Source: Hybos culiciformis (taxonomy: Eukaryota; Arthropoda; Insecta; Diptera; Hybotidae). From it: a stretch of 64,000 bases of DNA. The stretch is taken from the NCBI GenBank assembly GCA_964007475.1, contig OZ023274.1, positions 36,789,816 through 36,853,815 of the forward strand, written 5' to 3'. The notes beneath the pieces are model-generated. The model ran no database searches, was not told the origin of the DNA, and was given only the letters and a program-made list of their open reading frames with translations. Numbering within the stretch: position 1 is the stretch's first letter; each line of letters opens with the position of its first letter. Made by a program: the position numbers and the translations under genes. Below are positions 35,401 through 48,854 of the stretch, in pieces.

Positions 35401-38400
35401 CGCTAAAAGTAATTAAAATAATTAGAAGATTTTGCTCTTTATTTATATTTCTATCTGGCCCTATCATTATAGTTAATTATATAATAAATTTTTTTTTATA
35501 TTATTAAGATTTTATACAAAATTATTGTATGCATAAGAATCTAAAAAGTTTGATTTCAGGTGAATTTTGATTTTATGAACTTAAATGATAATAGTTACAA
35601 ATCAATTAACAAATTAAATGCTTATGCCCGCCCTTGTCTTAACAATTTTGAAAGGCCTTTTTGATTCCCTTTTTATTTATTTTTTTTTATATTATATTTA
35701 TAATAGAAAAATCATTGGATGTCTTTAAAAAAAATGTTCTTTGAGAGACATTATTGCCTTAAAAACGTTTTTTGAAAGTCATTAGTTTCATTTGACTTTT
35801 CAATATTTAGTTTTGTCGCGAACTTAGAATATTATCGTTCGATAGTTAAAACATTTAAAATAAAATAAAATGTTATTTATAAATGTTTACTTAGTAGAAA
35901 CATTTCATAAAGTTTATAATCGCATCGTTGATTGTTTTTGATTTTAAAATTTGAGACAAAAAAAAAATATAGGTTTTTGAATGTAAGAGGTCAATACAAT
36001 AGATTATAATTTATGGAATATGAGTTAATTTATGAACGAGTTAGTTTTTTTAGCTTTTAAATGTAAAATAATTTGTAATTAGAAGTTTTTTTTTAAATTT
36101 TTTATTTAACCATATTCTTTAAATTTGATAAATTATACAAAATTTATCTGAACAGCACTTACATAAGGTAAGGTTCAGGTATTAATATATTATTTTTATG
36201 TCATATTTTTATTGGGTACATTATTTTGTAATAATTAGACGCGGAGAAAATGGAAAAAAATTTGATTTTTTTTATCTAGGTAAACTAAACTAAATATCTG
36301 AAAAACATATGATTTTGTTTGCTTTAAGAATTTAATTCAGAAATAATCAACTATCCGAGTACTATATTTTATAAAGTATTTGGTTAAATGCAAATATAAA
36401 TATATATAAAAAAAATACCATTAATAATCAATTTTTATATCATTTTCAAAAATATCAGTGATAATTTAATTGATTAGACATTTCGATAGATTTTATAAGG
36501 TATTTTAGATTTTTTGATTTTTTTTCCTTTATATATTTTTAATGCATTATAAATTATAGAAGGTTATTCAAAATCGTAGTTATATTAGAAAATTTTGTTC
36601 CGCTAATTATGCATTTCTGAATGGTATTTAAAAAAAATTCATTAATCAAGGTAATAAGAATCAGAAAATAAATACTTAGTTAATAAAATAAAAATGCGAA
36701 AAATCATAAAACTTGAATTTATTTATTTGCAGGAAGCAACATACTTAAGTATAAAATTATTTTTATAATACCTTTATGAACATTATTTTGGGAAATATAG
36801 AAATAAAATTATCCTGTATTACTATTTGAAACAATTTATAGTCGTCTAATAAATTTTTATAATAAGTTGATTAAATGAATGTAAAATAAGCTTTCTAGAA
36901 AATAATATGTGTCTCCAAGTCCTACCCTGTGGGTTCATATATACTTACAATTTCTTTGTTTTTGACTTAACTTTAAATTAGGTTATATTTGTATATTTTT
37001 GTTTTTTTTAAAGAAAACTTAATTTATTTTAAAATTCGAGCAAAATTTTTTGGGGGGTTAATGGCTTTAAAATTAATATTGGTTTTTCAAAAATTATAAT
37101 TTGCTCTACTTTAAATATTTTTTTTACATTCCATATTCGCAATGTATTTTTATTATTTGGACAAATGTTAATAATATTATGATTTTTTGCAAAATTAAAT
37201 TGCTATAAATAAAACCATTTGGCGCTAAATTATACACACTTTTAGGTTATAGAATGGAAATTTTTTTTTTGTATATGTATAATAAATGTTTATTACTCAA
37301 TATTTTGTTGATACCTACAACAGAATGAAAAAATTTCTGTATTATCAGAGAATTAAAAAAAAAATTAGAGTATGATGAATGAGTACCTATGTTTTTTTTT
37401 AAAGATACGAATTGATATTCTTACGGCTATATGAAATATCATCCAAAACCAAATCGACCAAAAGCTTTGACGAAAAATGACCCAAAATTATATATACTAA
37501 GTATATCTACATTTTGAAGTTTTCAATCATCAAATTTAGGTTGAATTATTTTTAAATAATTTTTTTAAAATTAATTTTAAAATAATGACGTTTGATAGAA
37601 AAATTAAATGCGTAAGCACGGTTTAAACCTCCAATGAAAATGAAGCAAACTTTTTTTTCAATAACGTACAAATAAACGTATTTAACAAATTTTAAATTAA
37701 ATTTTAATAAATAAAATTAAAAAAAATGTTAAAGATAAAAGAATAAAATAAAAAAATTAATATATGTCAAGTAAAATTATCATTATTAAAGAAAGTGAAC
37801 TGCAGAGCCTATATGAAAACTAAAAAAAAAAATTTGCTCTTTGAAAATTGTAAAACAAATAAATTAATAAAAATGATAAATAATTGACAAGATTTAAATC
37901 TATTATTTTTTAATTTATTATTATTTTTTGAAATATTTAATTTTATTCAAGCAATACATCTTTTTCTTGATGGAATAAAATAGCAATAACTATTTTCAGA
38001 AACTCTAATGCTTTTACAAAAATATCAGAATTAAGCTACAATTTAATTTTGTACTTTCCAAGAATCAATTTAAAAAAAAGCTATTTTTAAAGATATATTG
38101 CTCGGCTGAAAGTGAAGTTCAAACTCATTGATATTTTTTTAAATCTAATATCTCGTCTAATATAATAGTCATTAAATGTTGTATCAACGTTAATTTTTTT
38201 TTGTTATTACATATTTTTGTTTTCAGATAGTTTTGATTCTAACCCATATAAGTAGTTCTGGTTTTTTCTTGAAGTTCAATATTAAGTAGAGTACGTATTA
38301 TTCGAGTTATTTTTACCTTTTCTTCACGTAAATGGCGACAGATCGAAAAGTATCTGTAAATTCCGAAGTTCTGTAGGTGAATTTTTATTAACGCATATAT

Positions 38401-40660
38401 TCCATATTTTTGTTTCACGTGTTTTTTCATTTACAATTTTTCATTTTATTTTTAAGGTCATATATGAACTTAAAATCTTTGTGCGTAACATACATTTTCA
38501 ATAATTTTTATTTCTTCATTATATATAAAGCTATATAGTGCGTCTAATTAAAGTTACAAGTGGTCTATATTCAAATCATTTTTGGTTCATTTATAAATTT
38601 ACCAGAATTAAGTTGTTTTGTCTATCAATATTTTGAAAATTTCTGTGGGTTATATTTTTCGTATGACATTAAATTATTTTACACCAAAAAAGCATTAAAT
38701 AATCCTTGAAAAGCTTTTAAATGTTGCAACTGGATGCTGTTCTTGGTTAAATTCGAAATTCGAGTTCAAGGACAGGAAGATATATGTTTGATGATTATAC
38801 TATAAACTAATCTATCTGTATACTATTTGATTTCGTTGTAGAACATAGTTTTTGTTATTATAAAAAAAAAATACCATCGGAACTTTTGTGATTAATTATT
38901 TATTTTTAAAGTTTACATATTTTTTTTTTCTATTTAAAAATTCTCAAGTTTACAGAAACTTATTTAAGAACTGGCCTTGATATCAAATCAAATAAAATGA
39001 AATTTAAAAAACAAAATTAAAATTAAATACATTTTAAAGGTGCTTGGTTCTTAATCTTAAGAAATTTTATTTCGTTGTAAAAAATTGTAGTAAGAAATTC
39101 GCTATACTTCTAATTAATTTTCCGGAAATTAACTTTTCAAGGACATGTTTAACTTTGAATTCTAATGTTTTGTAAAAATTTAGCTGCAATAAGTGATATT
39201 TTAGTAAATTGTTGCAATTAGTTTGAATTAAATAACGTCAAATTAGTTAATTGTTACATTTGGCGTACGTAATGTTGTGAAAGGTTATAAAACAGTACCT
39301 GTTCATTAGAACAGAATTTTAATATGAATTCTACCTATATTATAACTATATTCTTTATATATATTGATTGACGGCCTCGATTTTTCTTGAATGATTTGCA
39401 ATTAAAAAAATATATATTTGGTAAAAATTGTTTAATATTTTATTTATTTATTTGTAACAATTAAAACCTTGATAATTTTGAAAGTCTTTGTTGCATTTTT
39501 TAATAAAAATATATGTATATATAATAAAGATATATTATACATACAATATTTCTATGTATTTATAGTAATAACTGTCAGTTGTAAAAATTAATTTTATTAC
39601 CAAAAAATGTTAGCGAGGGTTATATATTAATATGTATGTAGCTATATTTTTTTTTTGTTTAAATTTGTTTATTAAATATATTAAAAAAAAAATCAAGGGT
39701 ATAAGATCTAACATTACTTTACAAAAATTTAGTTTAAAAACTCAGAATTTGCAATTAATCACTATCCATAATTTAGTTAATTTTTGTTTTTATTTCCGGT
39801 ATATTATAATTTTTTTTTCCGCAAGCAAATAAGATAATCTTGTTGTTTGTATAATTTGCATTGAAATCTACACAATGATAAATTAATGTTTTATGTTTTA
39901 TATGTTTTTAAGATAAGATTTATTTATAATATATTTTTTTTTTGTTTTTAAATTTTCATATTAAAACTTTAAATTAAAAAATGATTTATTTATTGAAATC
40001 ATAAAATTTAAGTAAAGAACATGGTATAATGAGGGACTTGATTGATGTTATGTTAATCACCGTAGATAAAGATTTTAAGGAAATCCTGATGGTGCGTTGA
40101 ATCTTCAGTAGAGTAATAACTGGGGTCAAATTCTTTACTAATTGTTTGCCAAAAATAAATTTTTTTAAAGATATTTTTTGACACAAAAAAAAAAAAACGA
40201 TTTTGAAAAGACATTATAGTTTTAGAATTTGGCCCCTATTCTAATATGGTATTTTTTCAAATCAGATAGTGTAATGAGCCAGAATCAGAGATAACAGTAA
40301 ATTTATCAAAAATTCACATCCTAATAAAGCAATTAATTATACTTAAAAATTTTCAATAACAGTCACAGTATCAAAAAATTAATTTCATGGACTTTAAACA
40401 AAAACTGTGCACTATTTCCTCTCAAGAATTATTAATTTTAGGTAACCTCTGAAGCATTCCGATGAGCTTGAAACCAGGACGAAAAAAATCCAACTATCTT
40501 TCAATAATTCCAAATAAAAAAATATTTTTAATAATGAAAAGCAATAGAATTCCATAACTTTGCCGTATAAAATACAATAATAATATCTACCCTATGATAT
40601 CTACTAATAAAATAACTATATTTTATAGTAAAAAAAATAATCTGGTTCACTTTCATTCAA
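32445..40660. other. Gene-free AT-rich interval
   Basis: No gene is supported on either strand. Includes a short direct duplication TTAACTTGGAA (about 33732-33754) and scattered A/T runs. Short open frames (38239-38430 minus, 39632-39832 plus, 39986-40186 minus) lack family resemblance. It may be intronic or intergenic. Confidence 0.45.
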
Positions 40661-40679
40661 TCGCAAACGTGAGAATCTG

Positions 40680-41000
40680 TACTTTGGAGTTAGAAGCTCT
40701 CAACTGATTAAGGATCGAAATTATTTTCATATAAAACATATATCTTTTTAAAAGTTTTTAAAAGATTAAATTGATTCGGATGGAATTAATTTTCAAAAGT
40801 TAAAATTGATTCAGATGAAAATTGCTATATGGGTCCATAGATGTCGATTAAGGGTTTCTAGGAAAAAAGTTTTCGATAAAGCGCGATCAGTGAAACATTA
40901 AAACATTAAAAGAAATGTCCGCAAATTTTTTAGAACGAAAACTTAAATACTTCATTTAAGAGGTACTGATCTATATTTTTTAGATTACATACGGTGTCCC
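40680..41000. repeat. Dispersed repeat family, copy C
   Basis: Contains GGAGTTAGAAGCTCTCAA, a GATTCAGATGAAAATT block, GGGTCCATAGA, and the closing block ATACTTCATTTAAGAGGTACTGATCTATATTTTTT (split here: ACTTCATTT, GAGGTACTG, TATATTTTTT). These occur in the same order in copies B and D, which supports one diverged family. Confidence 0.6.
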
Positions 41001-44000
41001 AAGCTTTTAAATGTAGAGTTACTGCTCAGTTCCTAGAAGTTACGTGTCTTTTAAGTTAATTGGAAGTTGATTATTATAATAAGGAATTATTGATTTATGA
41101 TTGAAATATTTTTGGTTTAATAAAAAAAAGAAAAAGTGGTTTTTCTGTTGCTCTTTTTTATTCATAATCATCATTGTCGCGATTACCGTAATATAAATTT
41201 ACTAATTAATAAAAAAAAAAAAAAAACACAGCGAATTAAAGCAGCATTTTTTAATAATTGCATAATAAAGATATTAACTTTTATGCTCAAAGATGCTTAA
41301 AATTAATAATTATTTCTATCACACTTTTCCTTTTGTAAAGTTTACAAAAATAGCAAAAAAAATAAAAAATTAAAAGTTAAGTAAGTATCTCATAGTATTC
41401 ACTTAAAATAAAAAAAAAAAAAAACAGGTCATTCGCCTATGTGCTATTGGTATTCATTGATGATTGAATTAGAAATTATATTCGTGAATTTATCGTACTT
41501 TATACATAAATTTATTTATTTTAAAATGCAATTCTCAAATTTCCTATCATAAACTTTACTGTAATTACTTTTATTTATATATGTATATATTATGTATAGA
41601 GAAGTGAAAGTGCATATTTTGAATGTCAATGATTTTTTAACATAACTTATTATTATTATTATTATTTTTTTTATATATATACTGTATATACAATTTTTAT
41701 TTTGCATTTCAGTATCATGTTGGATAAATTTCTTTGTTTGGGTTCTCCTTTTTAACAATTTTTTTTCCATATATATATAATTTTGTATTTAATGCTTCCA
41801 AAGCAAGAAAAACTACTTACGCTATACTAAATTAATGTAACTAATATTTTTTATTAAATTAAAAAAGAAAAATAAAGAAAAAAAAGTTCATTACCTTTTA
41901 TATATTACGTGATATTCACTGATTATTAAATAATTATAAAGTAATCATTATCTTCCTAGTAATTTTTAAATTTGTCCTTATTAAATCTTATTCGAAACGA
42001 AACCACTTGATGTTTAAGAAAAATGTTCACAGAAATTACCACAATAATATTGACAGTTATTAAGGCCCTTTGCAAGTCAAAGTTTATTCAGTACGTTGTG
42101 AATTAGTAGTCCTTTGCGGAACTTGTAGTCCTTTGAGGACTTATTAAAGAATTGTTAAATAAAATAATCTCAATATTGATAACTCGAGATGTCAGTTTTG
42201 ATCTACTTATTTAGTTGATTTTTATTATAGGAAAAATAGTGTTTTTACGTAAAATCCAATATTAAATGTATAATTTTATTTGTATTTAAATCTATTTTGG
42301 ATTATTTTTAATTAAATTTTAGGAATTTATGAAATTTTAAAGTTCATATAATTTTAATTTCGAAGTTTTTGTGAACACATAACCAAATACATTATAGTTT
42401 GCAATATTTATAACGAAATATTTTTTTTTAACTTTTGGTAATATTAAAATGCATTCAATTTATATCAGGGGTGCGCATAAGGTCAATTCCGATATTATGC
42501 CCATTAATTGCATAGTACCAAACTATTTTAATTAATTTACAAACAAAAAAAAAACAATATGTTTCTTTAGCTTTCTTTTCGTATTTTCAAGACTAGAAGA
42601 AAATATTCCAAACTATTTTTCAAATTTCGCAAAGATAAGAACTAAGTTTTTTTCTGTAATTAAGTAAATATGATTTTCGTTTTATTTTTAATTTATTCTA
42701 TTTTTTTTTTGTATGTAAATGTATATTTTTAAAATACATTAGGTTTTCATATAAAAAAAATTATTGCCTAAGAAGTGCATAACAATGTATTTGGGTTATG
42801 ATGTGTTAAAAATCTAAATCAAACTTTAATTTCAAATGTATACAAATAAGATGTATAGATCTTCTGCAATAAAAAATAATATCGGCATCCCTGACATATA
42901 CATAAAAGCCGAGATAAAAGCTAAAAATATATATATGTACCTATGTAATGCTTAATAAAGAATTCAAGTTTTGTTAAAATTTTTAATGGAAATTAAATAT
43001 GTTGAAATTATAATATTAAGATAACTTATAATAAAGGTTAAAAGGATGATTATTTGTTTTCTTTTCATTTGTAAAGTAAAAGTAAAGAATGTTGATTTTT
43101 CTCCAATGATTCGCCTATTAATTTATTAAAATTAAATTAAAATGCAATATTTATGCATTTTAGTCAAATTTTCTACATAATATATATCTTTAAGCGCTCA
43201 ATTTGAAACAGAATTGCTACCTAATTAGATTTAGTAAGAAATCCACACTCTAATCTGAAATTTTCTTAAAAAAGGACATTCTTAGTATTATATCGGAGAC
43301 AACAAAAAAATATTTTGTAAAAAATAAAAATAATCTGCCATTATTTTTAGTCCAAGATTAACCATTAACCAATCATTCCACATTTCTCGATTTCCAAAAT
43401 AATAATAATCAATTATAATGGTGTACGATAATAGTAATAGATGATTTATTATCAAAAAGCTATAGTTTTTAGCTTTGCGGTGTAAGGTAGTAGAACGTAG
43501 ATAATTTATTTCTAAATTAATTAATAAATTTAGTAAAATTGATATTTTTAGTTGATATTGCCTATAACTTCCTAGTTTAAGTGCAGTTCAATGTGTTGTT
43601 TGAAGTTAGTTTTTGTCTTTTTGATGCTTTATATTCTGATAAAACATTTATATTTTTTGGATATTATCCTTTTAATTAACCATGTTTTATATTCGGTTGT
43701 TATGCTATTGCATGAACACATTAATTTTTTGGATTATGTGACTTCCTCATGTCATCCCAACTTTACTAAATGGTTGTAAAAATAACTTCGACAAAAATTA
43801 GCCAGTTCCATTACAAATACTGATTATTAAAATAAAAATATTTAATATTCATTTTCTTAATTTGGTATTATTTATAATGTAAGTTATATCAGCAATCAGA
43901 ATGATGCTCATAGATAACTCTTTAATGATATATTCTGTTTTTATCCAAAATTTTTAGTTTTTGTTTTTGATATTTTGACTTTTATGTAAGTAAGTACCTT

Positions 44001-46467
44001 AAAAAAAATAAAATGTATCAAGGTCTTAGGTAAAAGATATTTAATTTAATCCCATTATTCTTCTAATGTAGTTTATGATGTTTTCACCATTGTATTTTTT
44101 TTTAAATATTATAATCGATATTAATTCTATAAAAATAAAAAAAATATTTTTTTTTAAATTTTAATTTTTAATTTATTCGAAACATAGTTAACTTAAAAAA
44201 AATGTAAATTTAATTTAATAAATTTAACTATTAGTAATAAAAATTTCGAAACCTTTTGATTTTTTTTTCAAAATTTTTGCTTTATTGATTTGTTTAAGAA
44301 ATTTTGATTGCAATTTCTCGCCATAGTCCAATTTTTATTTATTTTTTTTTCTTAATTTTTGAATAAATTTTTTTTATTTTAAGAGATAATATAAAATAAC
44401 TAAATAAAGATTCATCCCAATAGTATAGTATGTATATTGAAAATTAAACTTCATGGCAAAATGTTGCTAATTTTTTTTAACATAAAAACATAAATATATA
44501 TGCTTAATATTTGTTTTATACATATGCTATCATATGTATATTTATTGTAATAAAATTTAGTTTATTTTGTGGTTTCACAAAAAAAAAAAGATTTAATTGA
44601 TTGAATATTTCAAAAATTATGCGTTGCATAACACTTTATTTTTTATATATATATGTATACACAACACAGCTAATTACTATACATTATATATATATATATA
44701 TTTTTTTTATAAAATATTTTGTTATTATCTGGGTCATCACTTCACAGATTTTTTTAATTTTACATATAAATTATTTGAAAAAACCTTCCCAAATATTTTG
44801 TAACCATTTCGTCTCTGGTTAATAATGCCATCTGTCGTTTTGGACGCATACGTATTAAATATATACATATATAATATTCATTCAGTGACTCACGAAAATG
44901 TACGGGGATTTTTCACATTTAAAGTTATAAGTACGTAACACAGGAATGTTAATAATAGTTACATACTCGATGATCAGATTCTGTAAGCGATTTTATTTTA
45001 TTTTATTGTTCTATTTTAGTATAAATCTTAAACTCTAGAAGAGTGTAAACATGTGGCATTATTTGTTTTGGTGACATGCTAATTAACTTTTATCTTATAC
45101 TTATACTATTGAATATAATATTTAAATTTTGACCATTTGGATATGGATTATCATTTTTAATGTATAATTTTATTCACTTGATTTAAATAGGTAATTAAAA
45201 AAAAATATGTATTTTATTTTAAATGTTTACAAATTAAATTTAAATTATATGTATATGATCTTACCTACGATAATAAAAGTACAGAGAGGGAACTACAACA
45301 ATTTAAAACTTTATTTATATTGAAAAAAGAACATGAATAAAGGTTTGCTCCATCAAAAGAGAAATAAATAGTGAACCTCTCCTTATATTTATTCGAAGAT
45401 AAAAATCAATCCCAATAAAATGTAAAGATACAAATATTTTAAACTTTGGACAATAAATTTATTGAACAATAAAATCCAAAATTTTTGTAATCGCAGCCCA
45501 CTGATGAATTCAGGTGGTTTGGCGAAGAGTTTTTCGAAAAATTCAAAGAAGAAAATTTTTTAAATTTAATTGTTTTGGGTGATTTAACCCTGGTATTTCT
45601 GTGTTTTTCTTACGAATCATATTCTTGTGTCGTAATAAAAATAAAAATAAAAAACACAAAAATCAAAAAAAAGTAGAAAATAATTTTTAATTTTTTTTTA
45701 CATCCAATAATTTATATCGCAGAGTTGAAAACTTAATATTACATTATTGAAACAATCTTGGAAATATATTTTTCATTTTATTTTTTCAATTTCAATAAAC
45801 TTTGTTAACAATCCAATACGGTTTGATAATAAATTGAAAAATCATCACGGTTTCACTTTTCTCCGCTTTTCTTTATATTCACACTATCTGTACACAGGTA
45901 ATATCGATAGTATAGGAACTCAATGAGGAAATTATGTAAATAAAAAAAACAAATTCTGATTATGGAATACTTAATTTTTTTTTTTTTTCAATTAAATAAA
46001 ATTCATACTTATTAAAATTATGCTTTCTCTTTAAATTCAAATTATTATTATTATTATAATTTTTTTTTTTGAATATTCTAATAATAAATGCGATTTAATT
46101 TTTCATTCAAAAAGAAAAATAATAATAAAATATAATAAAAAAAAAAAAAAATAAAAACTGAACTTGAAAAAAAATTAACACCATATCATAAATAATTTGT
46201 CCATGAGAAAAGAATTAGTATTAGTTACGTATACATAATATATATATACGTATGTATAAAGCGTAAATATGATATCACTACAAACATTTTCAGCGTTATA
46301 TTATAATCATTTATTTTACAAATTACAGCTAAATATCTATCTATATATATATATATATCTGTATTGTATAGATAATAGTGCCCCATAATATATATGTATA
46401 TTTTTCCTAATTTATTATACTTCATGTGCAAGTATGTTATAAAAGCTTATTATTTATTTTTTTGTTC

Positions 46468-46545
46468 AATACAAAAATATTAAAATTATAAATTTTTATA
46501 TTTTGAAATACAAAAATATTAAAATTAAGAAGTTTTATATTTTGA
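46468..46545. repeat. Two-copy 39 bp tandem repeat
   Basis: Two adjacent 39 bp units each begin AATACAAAAATATTAAAATT and end ATATTTTGA; they differ in a few bases in the middle. Confidence 0.8.
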
Positions 46546-47347
46546 ACTATTCATCAACAACAGTGTTGACTTATAAAAGATGTGTGTAATATTTGAATGT
46601 CAAAAACAAAAATTTAACAGGTAAATAAATACTTCACAAAGAAAAAGTAAAATAGTTTAATTCAAATCTATATATAAAAATAGTGTCCCTGCTCTCTCGT
46701 ATGTTTTTTCACCTTTGATTTCGATAATTAGATTGTCATTATTATTCTGTTAGTTTTATTTTGTTCCCTGTTTGAAAAACATTGTACCTATATATTAAAT
46801 AACTAACAACGACAAAAACATAGATAGGTATACGTCGCGGCGAATCAACTTGAGGATCACAATATGGAATGATTATTTCCAATATCATTATATCGAATTG
46901 CTGTGAGAGAATATTTTTACTTAGAAATTTTAATTGCTTTTCAAAATTTACCTAATTGTCGCTTGTAGCAAAATTTTTCGAAAATATAGTTATCGTATAA
47001 TATATAAGTGAATTAGAAAAATCATTGGAAAATAAAAAAGCTTGTTACATTGGTGCATATTTTATTATATTTTAGCTTTTTGTATTTGGGTTGTTCTGGC
47101 TTCCACTACTGTATATATTTAAAATAAAACTGGATTTTGTAAAACAGAAGTTCAAGATCAAGACTACATAATTATTGTGATAATTTTGAGCTTTTATAAA
47201 GTAAATGGCATTTGTGAAAATCGTCGTGGTCCTGATTAAATCCGTTCAATATCAAGAACTTTATATTCTTTTTTTTTTTTTTCAAATTTCAAGGAATAAC
47301 ATCTTTTAAATTTTTTTTTGTCAAATAATTTTCTTATTGTGTATTAT

Positions 47348-47380
47348 CATTGATTAAGAATACTAATCTCTTAATCAATG
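47348..47380. repeat. Perfect 12 bp stem hairpin
   Basis: CATTGATTAAGA (47348-47359) and its exact inverse TCTTAATCAATG (47369-47380) enclose a 9-base loop. Too short for a miRNA precursor as it stands; it could be a palindromic binding site or chance. Confidence 0.6.
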
Positions 47381-48501
47381 TTCAAAACAGAAAAACATAC
47401 AATCTACCAAAGAATGAAATTAATCATTCCTAAAAAAACTAATTATTAAAAACCAGTAAAAAGTTTGTTGTAGTAAAGTTAGGTCAAATTGTATACAATC
47501 TCTGGATTTTGATTTTTTTCCTATCATTATTCTACATAATGTAAATATATATTTTAGATAAATAAAAATAAATCTAATTCTTTTAAAACTCATTTTTTTT
47601 AGAACAACCGATTTGCGTTATTTATTTATTTTTTAATTCGTGTGTACTCATTTCGTAGTCATTGCCGGCAACCCTGGCCTGCTATTGAAAATTTTTATAG
47701 AATAAAAAAAAAAAAAAAACTCTATTGAAGATCGACTTACGTTATGTGCAACGACCGCGAATGATTGTCGCTAAAAAAAAAAAAATGGTTTGCATAATAA
47801 ACAAATATAGCGATTTTGAAAAAAAAAAAAAAAAAAAAAGCTTTTTGAACACCCATAAACATTATTTTTGCTTTATATTATTATTATTATTATATGTAGT
47901 TAGTTACAAAAAATTTATCGCAAAATTTATTTAAGTTTTTAGAATATTTTTTAACTGCATGTTAGTACATATGTTATACATATATTATATAAAATTATGC
48001 TAAAGGCCGGTTTTTTAATTTTATTATTTTTGTAGGATTTTTTATTTTATTATTTTTTTTTTTAAATAATTTAATACAATATTAATAAGTGACATTGATT
48101 CAAATATTGCTATTATTATTAACATTATTATAGTTTAAGTTGGTGTGATTAAATTAATGACGTAATTGTATTTTATATACCATAAATATTTATCATTATT
48201 CTTCAATATTTTTCCTAAACCTAAACAGTTTTTTCTTATACATACTTTTAAATTTAATCTTTTAAAAATAAGAATGTTATCAATTTTATTTTGGAATGTG
48301 TGTATGTAAAAGTATAATAAATGAGAAGATAACACTTAAAGTACCTGTAAAGTTATATAGTTATTATTATTGGCTGTTTTTTAAACAACCATAATTACAA
48401 CTTCAAAAAATATTCAGTTGAAGTTTTTAAAATCAATTTTTTAATAAAATAATTTATTTATTAAAAAAAAGTGAATTTATCCTGCAACCAAAAAATTCTT
48501 A

Positions 48502-48851
48502 TAGTCCGGGAGGCAGCGTCAATTTTGAACACTGTTTTCATGCCATTACGTATTTAGCGGAACTCATATAGATAAGGATTGGTTGACTAGTAAAGTGAAC
48601 GTCAATTGGCACACCCGCGGTGGAGGTGGTTGTGGCAGGCTATCTAACTTGCAAAAAAAAATTTTTTAAGTCATTTTATACCTTAAAAAAATATTTTTTT
48701 TTGGTAAGTTTGATGGACTGCCACAACCATCTCCACCGCTACTTGGGCAGCTGACGGTCAGTTTGGTCATTTGCTTTATACTATCTACTAGGTCTGTTAA
48801 AATCAGACGGCATGAAATGACTTGGTCAAAAAGCCTCTGCCTCCCGGACTA
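48502..48851. mobile_element. PIF/Harbinger-like MITE, 350 bp, TTA target duplication
   Basis: Perfect 15 bp TIRs TAGTCCGGGAGGCAG (48502-48516) and inverse (48837-48851), flanked by TTA on both sides (48499-48501 and 48852-48854). Internal pairing continues: GGTGGAGGTGGTTGTGGCAG (about 48618-48637) against the CTGCCACAACCATCTCCACC region (about 48718-48737), plus TTTCATGCC against GGCATGAAA, so most of the element could fold into one hairpin. A much higher GC content than the flanks suggests recent arrival. No transposase. Confidence 0.87.
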
Positions 48852-48854
48852 TTA

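Larger units (their letters stand above)
41010..48498. other. Gene-free AT-rich interval
   Basis: No supported gene. Includes a (TTA)n tract at about 41649-41668, a duplicated TAGTCCTTTG (about 42106 and 42127), the tandem repeat at 46468-46545 and a hairpin at 47348-47380. Short, hydrophobic open frames at 43591-43779, 44597-44822 and 46225-46431 read through T-rich or TA-rich DNA and are not considered genes. Confidence 0.45.

Noticed and set aside
38239..38430. 63-codon minus-strand frame with acceptor-like CTACAG and donor-like AAAG/GTAAAA inside
   Set aside because: Two reading frames are open across the putative exon and the product is unrecognised; the polypyrimidine tract is poor.
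43591..43779. 62-codon hydrophobic plus-strand frame resembling a membrane segment
   Set aside because: T-rich DNA gives hydrophobic translations by chance; no homologous motif or gene structure.
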